Assembly: GCF_002776525.5 (NCBI RefSeq)
Contig: NC_045441.1
Coordinates: 87,795,101 to 87,859,100, forward strand
DNA from: Piliocolobus tephrosceles
Taxonomy: Eukaryota; Chordata; Mammalia; Primates; Cercopithecidae
Length of the DNA stretch: 64,000 nucleotides
Reading direction: 5' to 3'
The notes below the pieces were generated by a model that worked only from the letters and a program-made list of their open reading frames with translations, made no database searches and was not told the origin of the DNA. Position numbers and translations under genes: made by a program. Positions 12,225 to 23,218 of the stretch are shown one piece after another (the stretch's first letter is position 1; the number at the start of each line of letters is the position of its first letter).

Positions 12225-12616
12225 TGCATTATTAGTCTGTTACCACATTGCTGTGAAGAAATACCTAAGACTGAACAATTTACGAAGAAGACAAGTTTAA
12301 TTGGTTTATGGTTCTGCAGGCTGCACAAGAAACTTGGCAGCATCTGTTTGGCTTCAATCATGGCAGAAGGTGAAGAGGAAGCTGACATTTCATGTGGCCG
12401 AAGCAGGAGGAAGAGAGATAGAGCCAGGAGGTGCCACACACTTTTAAACAGCCAGATCTCATGAGAACTCTATCCCAAGAGTGCAATAGGGGGATGGTGC
12501 TAACCCATTAGAAACCACCCCACAATCCAATCACCTTTCACCAGACCCCACTTCCAACAATGAAAATTACAATTTGACATGAGATTTGGTCAGGGACACA
12601 GATCCAAACCATATGA
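12225..12616 (-). mobile_element. MST-type solo LTR nested in the L1, antisense
   Basis: The same family as the LTR at 7.7 kb, with CATGTCAAATTGTAATTTTC, AAAAGTGTGTGGCACCTCC and CTTGTGCAGCCTGCAGAACC on the minus strand. It interrupts L1 ORF2 sequence that resumes at once on the other side (12617 onward). CAAGG (12220-12224) and AAAGG (12617-12621) look like a slightly decayed 5-bp target duplication. The L1 was therefore in place before this LTR element inserted. Confidence 0.87.
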
Positions 12617-14115
12617 AAAGGATGTTGGATTGTATTGAAAGCTTTTTCTGCATCCATTAAGATGATCATATAGCTTTTGTTTTAATTACTTGTATGGTAA
12701 GTCACATTTACTGATTTGCATATGTTGAAACAACCTTGCATCCCAGGAATGAAGTGTGTTTGATCATGATGAATTAAATTTTTGATGTGCTGTTGGATTC
12801 AGTTTGCTAGTACTTTGTTGAGGATGTTTGCATTCATGTCCATCAGGATGATTGGCCTATAGTTTTCTTTCTTCAGTGTATCTTTGCCAGGTTTTAGTAT
12901 CAGGATGATATTGACTTCACGGAATGAAGTAGGAAGGAGTCCCTCCTCCTAAATTTTTTGGAATGGTTTCTGTAGAATCAGTACCATGTCTTCTTTGTAT
13001 GTCTGGCAGAATTCAGCTGTGAATCCATCTGGCCAAGAACTTTTTTTTTAGCTGGTAGGGTGTTTATACTTATTCAATTTTAGAATGTGAAATTGGTCTG
13101 TTCAGGGTTTCTATTTTTCCCTGATTCAACCATGGGGAATTCTGTGCTTCCAGGAATTTATCCATTTCATCTGTATTTTCTATTTTGCATGTGCAAAGGT
13201 GTTCATAGTAGACTCTGAGGATCTTTTGTACTTTTGTGTGGTCAGTGGTAATGTGTTCTTTGTCATTTCGGATTATGCTTATTTTAATCTTTTCTCTTTT
13301 TCTGTTTGTAAATGTATATATCAGTGTACATCTTTCAGAGGATAAAATATCTTGATGTGCAAGATAAAAATCTTTGTTTATTCTTTCAAAGTACCAATTT
13401 TTGGTTTTGTCGATTCTTTGTATGGATTTTTGGGTCTGATTTCATTCAGTTTTGTGTTGATTTCAGTTATTTCTTTTTTTCTGGTAGTTTTGGGTGTTTT
13501 TTTTTTCTTCCTGTTTTTCTAGTACCTCTGAGATTGATGTTAGATTGTCAATCTGAGGTCTTCCTAACTTTTTAGGTAGATATAAAACGCTATAAACTTT
13601 CCTCTTAACAATGCTTTTGCTGCAACCCAGGTATTTTAGTATATTGTGTCTCCGTTTTCATTTATTTCAAATAACTTTTTGATTTCTGCCTTATTATTCT
13701 TGTTTACTCAAAAGTCATTGAAAAGCAAGTTGATTAATGTCATATAATTCTGTGATTTGAGGAGATCATCTGCTATTTAGTTTTAAATTTGTTTCTCTGT
13801 GGCCCAAGGGTATGACAGGCATAATTTTGATTTTTTGGACTGTATTAAGACTTGCTTTATAGTCATGCAAATGTTTGAATCAATCATGGAGTATGTTCCA
13901 TTTATAGAGAAGAAAAATATATATTCTGTCATTGGTCATTGTAGTTTTTTGATAGATATCTATTAGGTCTAATTGGTCAAGTGTCAAGTTTAAGTCCAGA
14001 ATTGTTTTTTCAGTTTTCTGCCTAGATTATTTGTCTTATGCTGACATTGGGGTTTCAAAGTTCCTCACTATTATTGTTTGTCTGTCAAAGTATTTCCATA
14101 GATCTAGCAGTACTT

Positions 14116-15579
14116 GTTTTTTTGTTTTTTTTTGTTTTTAATAGTTCATTTTTTATTATACTTTAAGTTCTGGGATACATGTATAGAATGTGCGTGTTTG
14201 TTACATAGGTATACATGTGCCATGGTGGTTTGCTGCACCCATTAACCCATCATCTACATTAGGTATTTCTCCTAATACTATTCCTCCCCTAGCCCCCCAC
14301 CCCAGATAGGCCCTAGGGTGCAATGTTCCCTTCTCTGTGTCCATGTGTTCTCCTTGTTCAACTTCCACTTATGAGTGAGAACTTGTGGTAATAGGTTTTC
14401 TGTTCCTGTGTTAGTTTGCTGAAAATGATGGTTTCCAGCTTCATCCATGTTCATGCAAGGGACACGAACTCATGGTATTTCATGGCTGCATAGTATTCCA
14501 TGGCGTATATGTGCCATGATTTATAATCCTTTGGGTATATGCCCAGTAACGGGATTGCTGCATCAAATGGTATTTCTGATTCTAGATCCTTGAGGAATCA
14601 CCACACTGTCTTCCATATGGTTGAACTAATTTACACTCCCACCAACAGTGTAAAAACATTCCTATTTCTCCACATCCTCCCCAGCATCTGTTGTTTCCTG
14701 ACTTTGTAGTAATAGCCATTTAACTGGAGTGAGATGGTATTTCATTGTGTTTTTGATATGCATTTCTCTAATGACCAGTGATGATGAGCTTTTTTTTTTC
14801 ATGTGTTTACTGAATGCATAAATGTCTTCTTCAGAGAAGTGTCTGTTCATATACTTTGCCTGCTTTTTGATAGGGTTGTTTGTTTTTCTTTTGTAAATTT
14901 GTTTAAGTTTCTTGTAGATTTTGGATATTAGCCCTTTTTCAGATGGATAGATTGCAAAAATTGTCTCTCATTCTGTAGGTTGCCTGTTAACTCTGATGAT
15001 AGTTTCTTTTGCTGTGCAGAAACACTTCGATTAGATTAATTTTTAATCTAATTTTTTAATTTTGGCTCTGCCCCAAATCAACAGGATGTAAATTCTTCTG
15101 AGCACCACATAGCCACTTATTCTAAACTTGACCACATAATGGTCTAGTGCAGTCAAACTAGAACTCAGGGTTAAGCAATTCACTCAAAACCATACAACTA
15201 TATGGAAACTGAACAACCTGCTCCAGAATGACTACTGGGTAAATAATGAAATTCAGGCAGAAAAAAAATAAGTTATTTGAAACCAATGAGAACAAAGACA
15301 TAACATACCAGAATCTCTTTGACACAGCTAAAGCAGTGTTTAGAGGGAAATTTATGGCACTAAACGTCCACAGGAGAAAGCAAGAAAGATCTAAAATTGA
15401 CACCCTAACATTGCAATTAAAAGAACTAGAGAAGCAAGAGCAAACAAACCCAAGAGCTATCAGAAGACAAGAAATAACTAAAATCAGAACAGAACTAAAG
15501 GAGATAAAGAAACAAGAAACCCTTCAAAAAAATCAGTGAATCCAGGAGCTAGTTTTTTGAAAAGATTAACAAAATAGAT
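14116..15579 (-). mobile_element. Younger L1 (L1PA-like) with 5' inversion, nested in the L1
   Basis: 14116-15045 is antisense: oligo-T, then 3' UTR text (ATACTTTAAGTTCTGGGATACA in shortened form), then the 3' end of ORF2. From about 15058 to 15579 the sequence flips to sense L1, carrying the ORF2 segment between endonuclease and reverse transcriptase. Such a head-to-head structure is the known product of twin priming during target-primed reverse transcription. AGTACTT flanks the unit (14109-14115 and 15580-15586). In the inverted arm roughly 80 bases seem missing near 15139. The host L1 continues on both sides. Confidence 0.88.
15246..15539 (+). pseudogene. L1 ORF2 fragment in the inverted 5' arm
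   Basis: A 97-codon plus-strand frame matches the linker between endonuclease and reverse-transcriptase domains of L1 ORF2p: ENKDITYQNLFDTAKAV, RKQERSKIDTLTLQLKELE and RRQEITKIRTELKEI are diagnostic. It is in the opposite orientation to the rest of this L1 copy (14116-15045), which demonstrates the inversion. It ends where the copy ends, at the target-site duplication. Confidence 0.9.
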
Positions 15580-15844
15580 AGTACTTTTTTAAAGAATCTG
15601 GGTGCTCCAATTTGGGGTGCATATATATTTAGTTGAATTGAACACTTTGTCATTATTTGACATAATTCTTTGTTCTTTTTTACTTTTGATTTAAAGTTTT
15701 CTTTTATCTAAGTATAGTCACCTCTGCTTTTTTGTTGTTTGCTCCCGATTTTCGTGATAAATTTTTCTTCAATCCTTTACTTAGAGCCTATGAGTTTCAT
15801 TATGTGTGAGATGGGTCTCTTGAATACAGCAGATTGATAGATCT

Positions 15845-15885
15845 TTTTATTTGTTTATTTATTTATTTATTTATTTTTATTTAAC
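15845..15885. repeat. (TTTA)n microsatellite in L1
   Basis: About eight TTTA units with edge imperfections, inside ORF2 of the antisense L1. Confidence 0.85.
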
Positions 15886-16330
15886 TTGCCACTCTATGCC
15901 CTTTAAGTGGGACATTTAGATCACTTTTATTCAAAGTTAATATTGTTATGAGAGTATTTGATTCCATCATATAGTTGTTAGCTGTTTACTTTGTAATTTC
16001 CATTGTGTGGCTGCTTTACAGGGTCTGTGGGCTATGTGCTTCAGTTTGTTTTTGTGGCAGTGGGTATCATTATTTCATTTGAATGTTTAAAACTTCCTTA
16101 AGGATCTTAGGTAAGGCTGATCTAATGGTAACAAATTATCTCAGTAATTTGGAATTTATTTCTCCTTTGCTTATAAATCTTATTTTGGTTATTTGAAATT
16201 ATTGATTGGAATTTCTTTGCTTCAAGAATGCTGAAAATAGGCCCATGATCTCTCCTGGTTTGTAATGTTTCTTGTGACTAAGTCTGCTGTAGGCCTGACG
16301 GGATTCCTTTGTATATGATCCTAACTTTTT

Positions 16331-16730
16331 TTTTTTTTTTTTTTTTAACTTGAAACACAAACGCTTTATTTAAAGGAGCATCTCAATTCCGCGTGGCGGG
16401 CAAAAAATAAAGGAGCAGATTGTGACACACCAATCCCATCGGCCAAGTGGTCGAACCCAACATCCAAGACCCAGTGAGCAGGCAAGCTCAGTGCAACCTC
16501 CAGGCTTCTGGCTCCGACTCCAACAGGGTGAGCACGTCGCCCTCGCGCAGGGGGGCTTTTACATTGCGGATGATGGAGCGGCTCTTGTCGTCCATGAATT
16601 CCACGCACACCTGCGTGCACTGTCCCTGAGAGCCGGTCCTGCCCAGGACCTTAGTGACCCTGGCCAGCTTGATAGACTGCACACGGCTGGTGTCCAGGAT
16701 GGCGACGCGGTGGCGGTCTGGCGGAGAGCA
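16331..16730 (-). pseudogene. RPS28P: Processed pseudogene of ribosomal protein S28
   Basis: The minus strand carries a complete intronless copy of the RPS28 mRNA: 5' UTR, coding region 16697-16488, 3' UTR, AATAAA at about 16365-16371, and a poly(A) tail seen as T's at 16326-16346. The 69-residue small-subunit ribosomal protein is in frame to its normal stop, with landmarks IKLARVTKVLGRTGSQGQCT and RSIIRNVK. The start codon is CTG instead of ATG, and I count about eight substitutions against the known protein (for example R31C, T38K, G48A, R63P, R66W, R69H). ATCCTAACTTTTT flanks the insert (16318-16330 and 16731-16743), as expected for L1-driven retroposition. It sits in L1 sequence with no promoter of its own, so expression is unlikely. 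Confidence 0.97.
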
Positions 16731-17285
16731 ATCCTAACTTTTTATCTAGCTGCCTTTGAGATTTTTTCTTTATTGTTGACCTTGGACACTCTGGTAACTA
16801 TATGCCTTTGTGATGTTTGTTTTGTACTATCTTGCAGGTGTTCTCTGGATTTCTAGTCTCTGGATGTTGACCACCTTAACAAGATTAGAAAAATTTTATT
16901 AAATTATTTCCTCAAATATTTTTTTAAATTTTATTTTCTTTTTCTCTCTCAAGAATGTTGATAATTTGTAGGTTTGGTTGCTCTACATAATCTCACATTT
17001 GTCAAAGACTTTGTTTACTTTTTAAAATTATTTTTTCATTATTCTTGTATGACCAGGTTAACTCAAATATCAGTATTGAAGGTCTCAAATTATTTCTTCT
17101 GCATAGTCCAGTCTATTAACAAAGCTTTCAATTGTATTTTGAAGTTCCTTAAGTAAGCTTGCAATTTCAGAAGCTCTGAATACTTTCTTTTTAAGATGTT
17201 TATCTGTTACTTCATTTAATGCTTTAGAAGTTTACTTGTGTTGACTTTCAATTTTGTCTTGTATCTCCTTGAGTTTCCTGGCAAA

Positions 17286-17330
17286 TCATGCTTTGAATTC
17301 TTTCTCTGTCATTTCTGAATTTCTGTTTTG
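17286..17330 (-). pseudogene. L1 ORF1 coiled-coil trace
   Basis: The minus-strand end of an open frame reads NSEMTEKEFKA, which fits the coiled-coil part of old L1 ORF1 proteins. It lies where ORF1 should be in the antisense L1, between ORF2 on the left and the 5' UTR on the right. The upstream part of that frame is low-complexity lysine-rich and not informative. Confidence 0.5.
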
Positions 17331-17999
17331 GTTAGGAACCATTGCTGGAGAGCTAGTGTGATCCTTTTGTGGTGTCACAACATTTAGATTTTTCACGGTG
17401 CCAGAAGTTTTGCACTGGTTCCTTGTCAGCTGGAAATGCTGGTACTTCTGATTTGTTAAATTGTTTTTGTGCGGGTATATATATATATTTTTCCTTTTTC
17501 TTCCTTTTCCTGTAGTATTAAGTTTTTTCTTTCTCTTTCCCTCTTTCCCACTCCCTAGAGGGTACAACTCTAGATAATGCTAAGTGGGTATTTGGGTTTT
17601 GCTTCTATAGCCCTATGTAATTCTTTTAGCAGATTTTATATTGGCCTGTGCAGTTCAATGCATGAGCCAATAAAAAGCATGTACAGGTAAGAGCTGGCTG
17701 CACCTTATATGATTGAGTGTATGCTTGATCCCTGCTTATTGAAATAAGCTCTCTGTTGTCTCAGAGAATGGGTTTATTCATATAATGCACAGTGGTCTGA
17801 ACCACCTGCCCATCAGGCCATGATGGGTAGAGCCAGACCTGGCAGGTCCTCCTAAAGGTCCCCCAGGGCAGGCACAAATACCTGTACAGAAGGAGAAGCC
17901 AGTGGGTGGCCACCAGGTGCCCAGAAGTATGTCTATGCGTGGAGCTGGGAAACCTCTTTGGGCTCAGGTTCTCTGCAAGAGGATGAGGATATACTAAAT

Positions 18000-18676
18000 T
18001 TCTAATCCTGGAGAGTGGGCATTCCAGATGCCTGGAGATCTCCCTGTGCATGGAGCAGAGAGGGACCTACTGCACCCAGATGTCTACACAGGACTGGTGG
18101 GGCAACTTAGGCTCTTAAACCAGGCAAGCAGGTTTTCTGAATGTCTGGAGATCCGCCTGGGTGTGGAACAGATAGGGCCTTGCTATACCACAATCTATGT
18201 TCAGGAAGGGAGGAGTGGCTTAGACTGCTGAACCAGATGAGTGGGTGCTCTGAATGTCTGGAGATCTGCCAGGGTATTAAGCAGAGAAGGCCTTCTCCAT
18301 CAGGATTTCTGCATGGGAAGGTTGGGACAGGTCAGCTTGCTGAACCAAGTGAGTGAGTGTTCCAAATGCTTGAAGATCTACCTGGGTGTGGAGTGAAGGT
18401 TCCCCTGCAGCAAGATCTTTTCACAGGAGTGGAGGTGACTTAGGTTGGTGAACCAGAAAAGCAGATGTTCTGAATGCATGGAGATCTTCCTGAGCATGTA
18501 GCAGAGAGCCCACTCCCCGCTGCACCTGCCCTGCACCAGGATCTCTTCACAGGAAGAGTGGGACAGCTCAGGCTGCTAATCCAGGTGAGCTTATGCTCTG
18601 AATACCTGGAGATCTGCCTGCGTGTGGAGTGGAGAGGGTCTCACTCCATCACGATTTATTTCCAGGAAGCGTGAGG
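18000..18676 (-). repeat. ~112-bp tandem repeats in the L1 5' UTR
   Basis: The anchor TGYCTGGAGATCTGCC recurs at about 18029, 18142, 18255, 18367, 18475 and 18603, giving spacings of 113, 113, 112, 108 and 128 bases. Each unit also carries a CAGGAAG-GTGGGACAGCTCAGG-like block and a CTGAACCAGGTGAG-like block. Copies differ from one another at many sites, so the array is old. It occupies the 5' end of the antisense L1, where its promoter should lie. Open frames at 18028-18356 are translations of the repeat, not genes. Confidence 0.88.
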
Positions 18677-18678
18677 TT

Positions 18679-20206
18679 CAGTTTTGCTATTCTTAAACCT
18701 ATAAAAAATGAATAGTACATTACAATGTCTTGCTGCAGTCTTAATTCTCAGGTCCCATCCATTAAGGCCTCCCTAGCCAAAATTCAGTATTACTAAAATT
18801 AATAACTTTATCAAATTAGCAGCTGGTAAATATCCTTATATTGTACATTTGACGAATATGTTCTGTTTGGTGCTGACTTCAGCAGTCTCTCAGCTGCCGT
18901 CTGCCTTCACCTTTGAAGGGATTACAATATCTCCTAGCCTACTCATGGGATATCTCAACAGATTTGTCTTTGCATGTCATCTTTCCAGGTAAGATCTTAA
19001 CTACATCCCACTTTCTCCAGTATGACACTTTCTTCTGAGTAGATTTGTTGGACATACATTTTGTGGAAATATGAGTACATCTTTTTGTCTAAATTAAAAT
19101 CAACAGACGTTCCTATTAGTATCCTCAGAGGTTTCTTCACTGTGGAAGCTTTAATAGTGTCCCCTCATGCCTCATGGTGTCTCTGAACCAGCTATGATGG
19201 GCATAAATTGCCCATGGGTTTCCAATGCTAGAAACTTTTCTTCTCAGACATCTACCATTATAGTGGCAATTTCTGGCCACATATTGGAAGCTGTTGGAAA
19301 TTGAAGCTCTTGAAAACCCTAAGCCTGTGGCCCTGCATACCATCCTGCCCATTATGACCTGGATCATGGTAACAACATCCTACAAGTTCAGCATGGCTAG
19401 TGAGTAATCCTTGGTACAGGATGTACCTGAACCTGAGCCCTATAACATATTCCTCTTGCAGGAGGGAATGGCCTTGTCTGTCTTCAGTTCCTTGCCAGAT
19501 GTCATGTTGCTGGATGTCTAGCTCCTTGGCTACCTGTAAATTAAGTGAGATTAACTGAGTGAATAGCTGTGGAATCGCATAGACTGAACATATGGCATTG
19601 AAACCATTATAAGTAGTGAAGCTCAGTAGAATGTTGCTGCTTTCCATAGTTAACGAAGAATTCCTTAATAATGGGCAGGACAATTGGCCACGCTTCAGAA
19701 AGTCATTTTAGCACTGAATGCCCTAGTCAACAAATGACCCCATCTGCACATTTTTACAAACACTTAGGCCATTTCCTGATCTGTTCTCTTCAGGATAAAG
19801 AGTTCTGAGATATTTCACCTCACAGAAATCAAACTAAATCAAGTCCTCGTGTATCTTCACATATCCTAAGACAACAACATAAAGCCTCATCAGGGTGTTT
19901 TCCATTCCCTTCAAAGTTCCAGACATTACTAGTGCATCTCACATCTCAGAATACCCAATAACAGCTCTTAGAAAAGACATTCAATGGAACTTTCATCTCC
20001 ACTATAGGCCTCAGACAGAGGGTTTAATTGAGAGGCCTAATGGGCTACTCAGAGAACTATATTTAAGTTGTGAAATGGCAAATAGACTTATAAATGGGTC
20101 CATATCATGCCCCAGACTTTCATCTATCTTAATTGAAGGCCCACTGGCCTACTTTAGATCTTATACAACTTTTAAAATCCTACCTTTTGCCCATTCCTAT
20201 ATATAA
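18679..20206 (+). pseudogene. ERV pol remnant, right of the L1 insertion (RT and integrase)
   Basis: Immediately after the L1, plus-strand sequence resumes with RT-like text; near 18888-18960 the frame contains FTFEG and, farther on, LLMGYLN, which resemble the conserved RT blocks before the catalytic aspartates. Around 19966-20060 the frame reads IQWNFHLHYRPQ and GLIERPNGLLRE, the well-known end of a retroviral integrase core. The interval between RT and integrase is shorter than in a full pol, and 19137-19683 instead has long frames on the minus strand, so part is deleted or rearranged. Many stops make it non-functional. The family was not determined. Confidence 0.7.
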
Positions 20207-22765
20207 TGGGGGGTATGTTTCATCTCTGTATATATGGAGACTCTTTATTTATGAATTTCCTCAATAATATCTGCTCTTTCCTTTATAAATTTTCAGTTAT
20301 TACGCTGGCTCATAAGGCCTGGAAGTCATATGGACAGCACATACTCTCCTGAGACCCATTAGCTATAGATTGTCTCGCAGGCCAGATACCTGCCTCTGTA
20401 GTATGGGACCTAGTTGAACTTGAATTACCACCACTCTAAATACTTCCCTCAATATTTGTGTTATAAGGGGTGGATAATTAATCTGGGATCTCCTTCTCAT
20501 CCCTCCATAAAATTAAAATTAGTGGTCCAGGGCCAATCCTATAGACAGTATAGACTACACAGAAGGAAGACAGAAAACTCAACTTAGTAAATTAAAATTA
20601 TCTTCAGAGATAATAATGGAATTTACACCATTATTTCATAAAGATTAAACCAGACAAACCCTTCTTGGTAATAACATACCAGAGGAAAAGCAACATCAAG
20701 CAGCAAAACCCTGTCAAATCTAACTGCACACCATTCTGCAGGCTATTAGTCGGTTACTCTCAGTTTGGGTACTTTCATTGGTTTGTGATACACAGACTTA
20801 AACTTTCCAAGTCATTGTTTTAACCAAGCATGGAAAATATTGAATTTGACTAATGAAACCCAAAGGCCTCACCAGCTTGTCCTTCACCAAAAAAACCAAC
20901 AACGGATGTGGAAGGAAGAAAAAGTAATTTCTTAAAAACAAAAACAAGCAAACAAACAAAAAACACTAATAAGAGAAAAGCATAAACATTTATTTAATAT
21001 GCTTTATGTTATATGAAAGTCCTCAGAAAATGAATGCTCAGAAAAATGAGGTCAACTCTGTACATATTATGCTAAGTCTGAAGAAGAAGTAGATATTTGT
21101 GGTGAAAGGTAATTGGACAAAAAGTGGTCTGAGGTAATGGTAACAAATTGGGGAGGAAATTCATCAAGACCTGGTGTTCAGATTCTTCTCTGTGTCTTTG
21201 CATCTTCAGGATTAAGGATATCTTTCCCCTCTCTGGGTAGAAGAAAGACCCCTCTGGAATGAGGGTATTATAATCTATTTTAAGGGAAAGATGAGCTGGG
21301 TTTTATGGCCTGTTTCAGGATAGCTAGGGGGATTCTTTCTAGTTTCTAGGGCCTGCTTCTGCTCTTTCATCAATGCCAAGGTACCAGATTTTACAGTAGC
21401 ATTTTCCAAACTCTGGCTGATGCAATGGATCCATAGTAATCGGTGAAATTGGAGGACCTGCCTACAGGCTAGTGTTGCAGCTCTACTCATAGCCACAGGT
21501 ATTTTAATTGGCAAGCAACTTCACACCGTATTAACCACATGAACCAAAATCAGGCCATATGATTTAAAACATATTTGTTTCAAAACCCTCTCCTCATCCA
21601 TCTGGGAAAAACATGGAGAGTTGGGGGCCTTTAGATTCAGTCACCAATAATTGGTGCTTTAATTGTGCCAGGCAGGTTTTGGCACTGTGCTCCAGTTACT
21701 AACATATCTGAGATGCTGGCATCACCTGTACCCAAAGGCCCCTTGACTTAAAAGATATTTTCAAGTCAAGCTCCCAGGCCAAAATTTTCCTTCAAATTTC
21801 ACAGGTGGTTCAGACTCGTTATACTATAGAACCACAAAAATGTGATCCACAAGGCCTGAGTGATTATCTACTTGAGAAAGATGCCCTAATTCCACAGCCT
21901 AGATAACATCTTCTCGGACAGGAGCTTGCTGCCAGAGAAGATGGCATCCTGTACACTGAGAACACTGCCTCAGCAATTCCCGTGGACTGCCTTTCCTAAG
22001 ATGCAGACAAATTGGAGATGGGGCATTTATTGCTTTTCTTCCTCTGCTATTTCAGATTCTATTATATTCTCTGAGTCCACTGTTTCCTCAGTCCATAAAC
22101 CTTGCACTCTTCCACTACATGCATTCCTATGCTCTCAAGCCTAAATGGAAATCTTGCAGCCATTACTACTATCTGTGCCATTCTAAAAGTTGATCAAGGT
22201 TACTACTTTCTCCAGGAGGTAACTGCCTCGTATCAGTCCACTCCTCGGCTCCATGAAGGGAGAATTTCCCACGCCACAGCTCCTTCTCTTAAACCCCGGT
22301 CCAGCTTTCCACATGACCCCGCATACTACGTCTCAGACCAGGAGCATCACAGTTGTCCCTTTCGCTTTGGTTATTCCTAACTTTGCATGTATCTTACTGA
22401 ATATGAGTTCATGCCCTTTACAAAATAACTACTGGACTTGTTGCCTTGACTCAGGAATACACCAAGATATTATTGGCATACAAATTAATTCATACTTCTA
22501 ACATACTTTATAACACCACAAAGATACTCTTAGACACCCAGATATTTCAGATTTGTTTTCCTAGGTAATACTCTATACATGGGAAACTTCCTTTAAGGGA
22601 AACCTATAAAGATGCCTTGTACTTTTACTTGTTGTCTTCCTTTTTACTGTCATCATAAAATATTTTCTACAGAGTTGGGGGTAATGTGTGGAATATCTAC
22701 TGGCAGATTCTACTATTTAGACCATTCAGATACCCCAAATAATTTATGTTAAAACTGATGTCGAG
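20207..22765 (+). pseudogene. ERV 3' internal region (post-integrase, env position), highly decayed
   Basis: This stretch lies between the integrase remnant and a polypurine tract plus LTR, the place of the integrase tail and env in a provirus. I see short plus-strand frames at 21926-22144, 22102-22380 and 22253-22501, but no fusion peptide, CX6CC motif or membrane anchor that I can defend. It is assigned to the ERV mainly by position. A reverse-strand frame at 21275-21514 has no clear identity. Confidence 0.45.
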
Positions 22766-22780
22766 ACACAAAGGGGTCAA
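22766..22780 (+). other. ERV polypurine tract
   Basis: CACAAAGGGGTCAAT sits directly before the TG that opens the LTR. A short purine run here is the usual primer site for plus-strand DNA synthesis in retroviruses. Confidence 0.6.
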
Positions 22781-23218
22781 TTGTAACATAGTTTGGTTTT
22801 TGTTTTAAATGCTGTCTACCCAGTTTTGAGGACTTCACTGGAGACTGACAGTTTATTTTCTTGAGCAGCGAAGTCCACACCTCCAACACTTCTTTTTTTA
22901 GAATTCTCAGACTCCATGACCATATAAACCTACCTTAATTGCCTGGGGCACAGGCACCAGCTAGCTGGGACAGCACCTATGCTCAGAGCCCATGAAGTTA
23001 GTCAAATTAACTAGTCCGCAGAGAGCTCCTGACATCTAGCTAGTGTCACCCCACTTTCCCCACATAAATTACTCTCCAAACTTCAGCTTGCTGCTCCCCT
23101 GGCCCTAGGTACAACTGCCTGTCTGGCCCTGTGTGTCAGCCTTCTCTTGTTTGGAGATATAAATAACAAAGAACTCTGTCTTTATTCTACCTGAATGCAA
23201 TTGTGTTGTGTTCTGCCA
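22781..23218 (+). mobile_element. ERV 3' LTR, family not identified
   Basis: The unit begins TGTAACATAG right after a polypurine tract and ends ...TTCTGCCATCA, giving TG...CA boundaries over about 438 bases. A GATATAAATAA stretch at 23155-23165 may be a TATA or polyadenylation element. No matching 5' LTR was seen upstream in this window; it may be deleted or lie outside. It is not the MLT2A1 type found at 8.3 kb, so that LTR is not its partner. Confidence 0.6.

Larger units (their letters stand above)
10026..18678 (-). mobile_element. Nearly full-length antisense L1 (L1PB/L1MA-age) carrying three later insertions
   Basis: The element reads 3' to 5' from left to right: 3' UTR (10026-10290), ORF2 reverse-transcriptase and C-terminal half (10300-14115), ORF2 5' half (15587-16200), ORF1 region (16200-17570), then a long 5' UTR with tandem repeats (17570-18678). 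Subtracting the nested MST LTR, the inverted L1 and the RPS28 pseudogene leaves about 6.4 kb, close to full L1 length. Candidate target duplications are CAGTTTTACCCATTCTT (10009-10025) and CAGTTTTGCTATTCTT (18679-18694), alike except for small changes. The flanks outside them belong to one ERV pol region, so the L1 landed in a provirus. All frames are broken. Confidence 0.88.

Noticed and set aside
16422..16856. 144-codon plus-strand frame across the RPS28 copy
   Set aside because: It is the antisense of the RPS28 pseudogene plus L1 flank; the meaningful reading is on the minus strand.
18028..18674. Three plus-strand frames with recurring SECLEI motifs, resembling a repeat protein
   Set aside because: The repetition comes from the ~112-bp DNA units of the antisense L1 5' UTR; frames shift between units and there is no gene context.
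8283..23218. MLT2A1 LTR at 8.3 kb as the 5' LTR of the ERV ending at 23.2 kb
   Set aside because: The 3' LTR is unrelated in sequence, and the MLT2A1 copy has its own exact CCATA duplication on both sides, so it is a solo insertion.
9605..23218. An intact or coding-competent provirus
   Set aside because: Frames are broken by many stops and indels, RT is split by an L1, part of pol is missing and no 5' LTR is seen.
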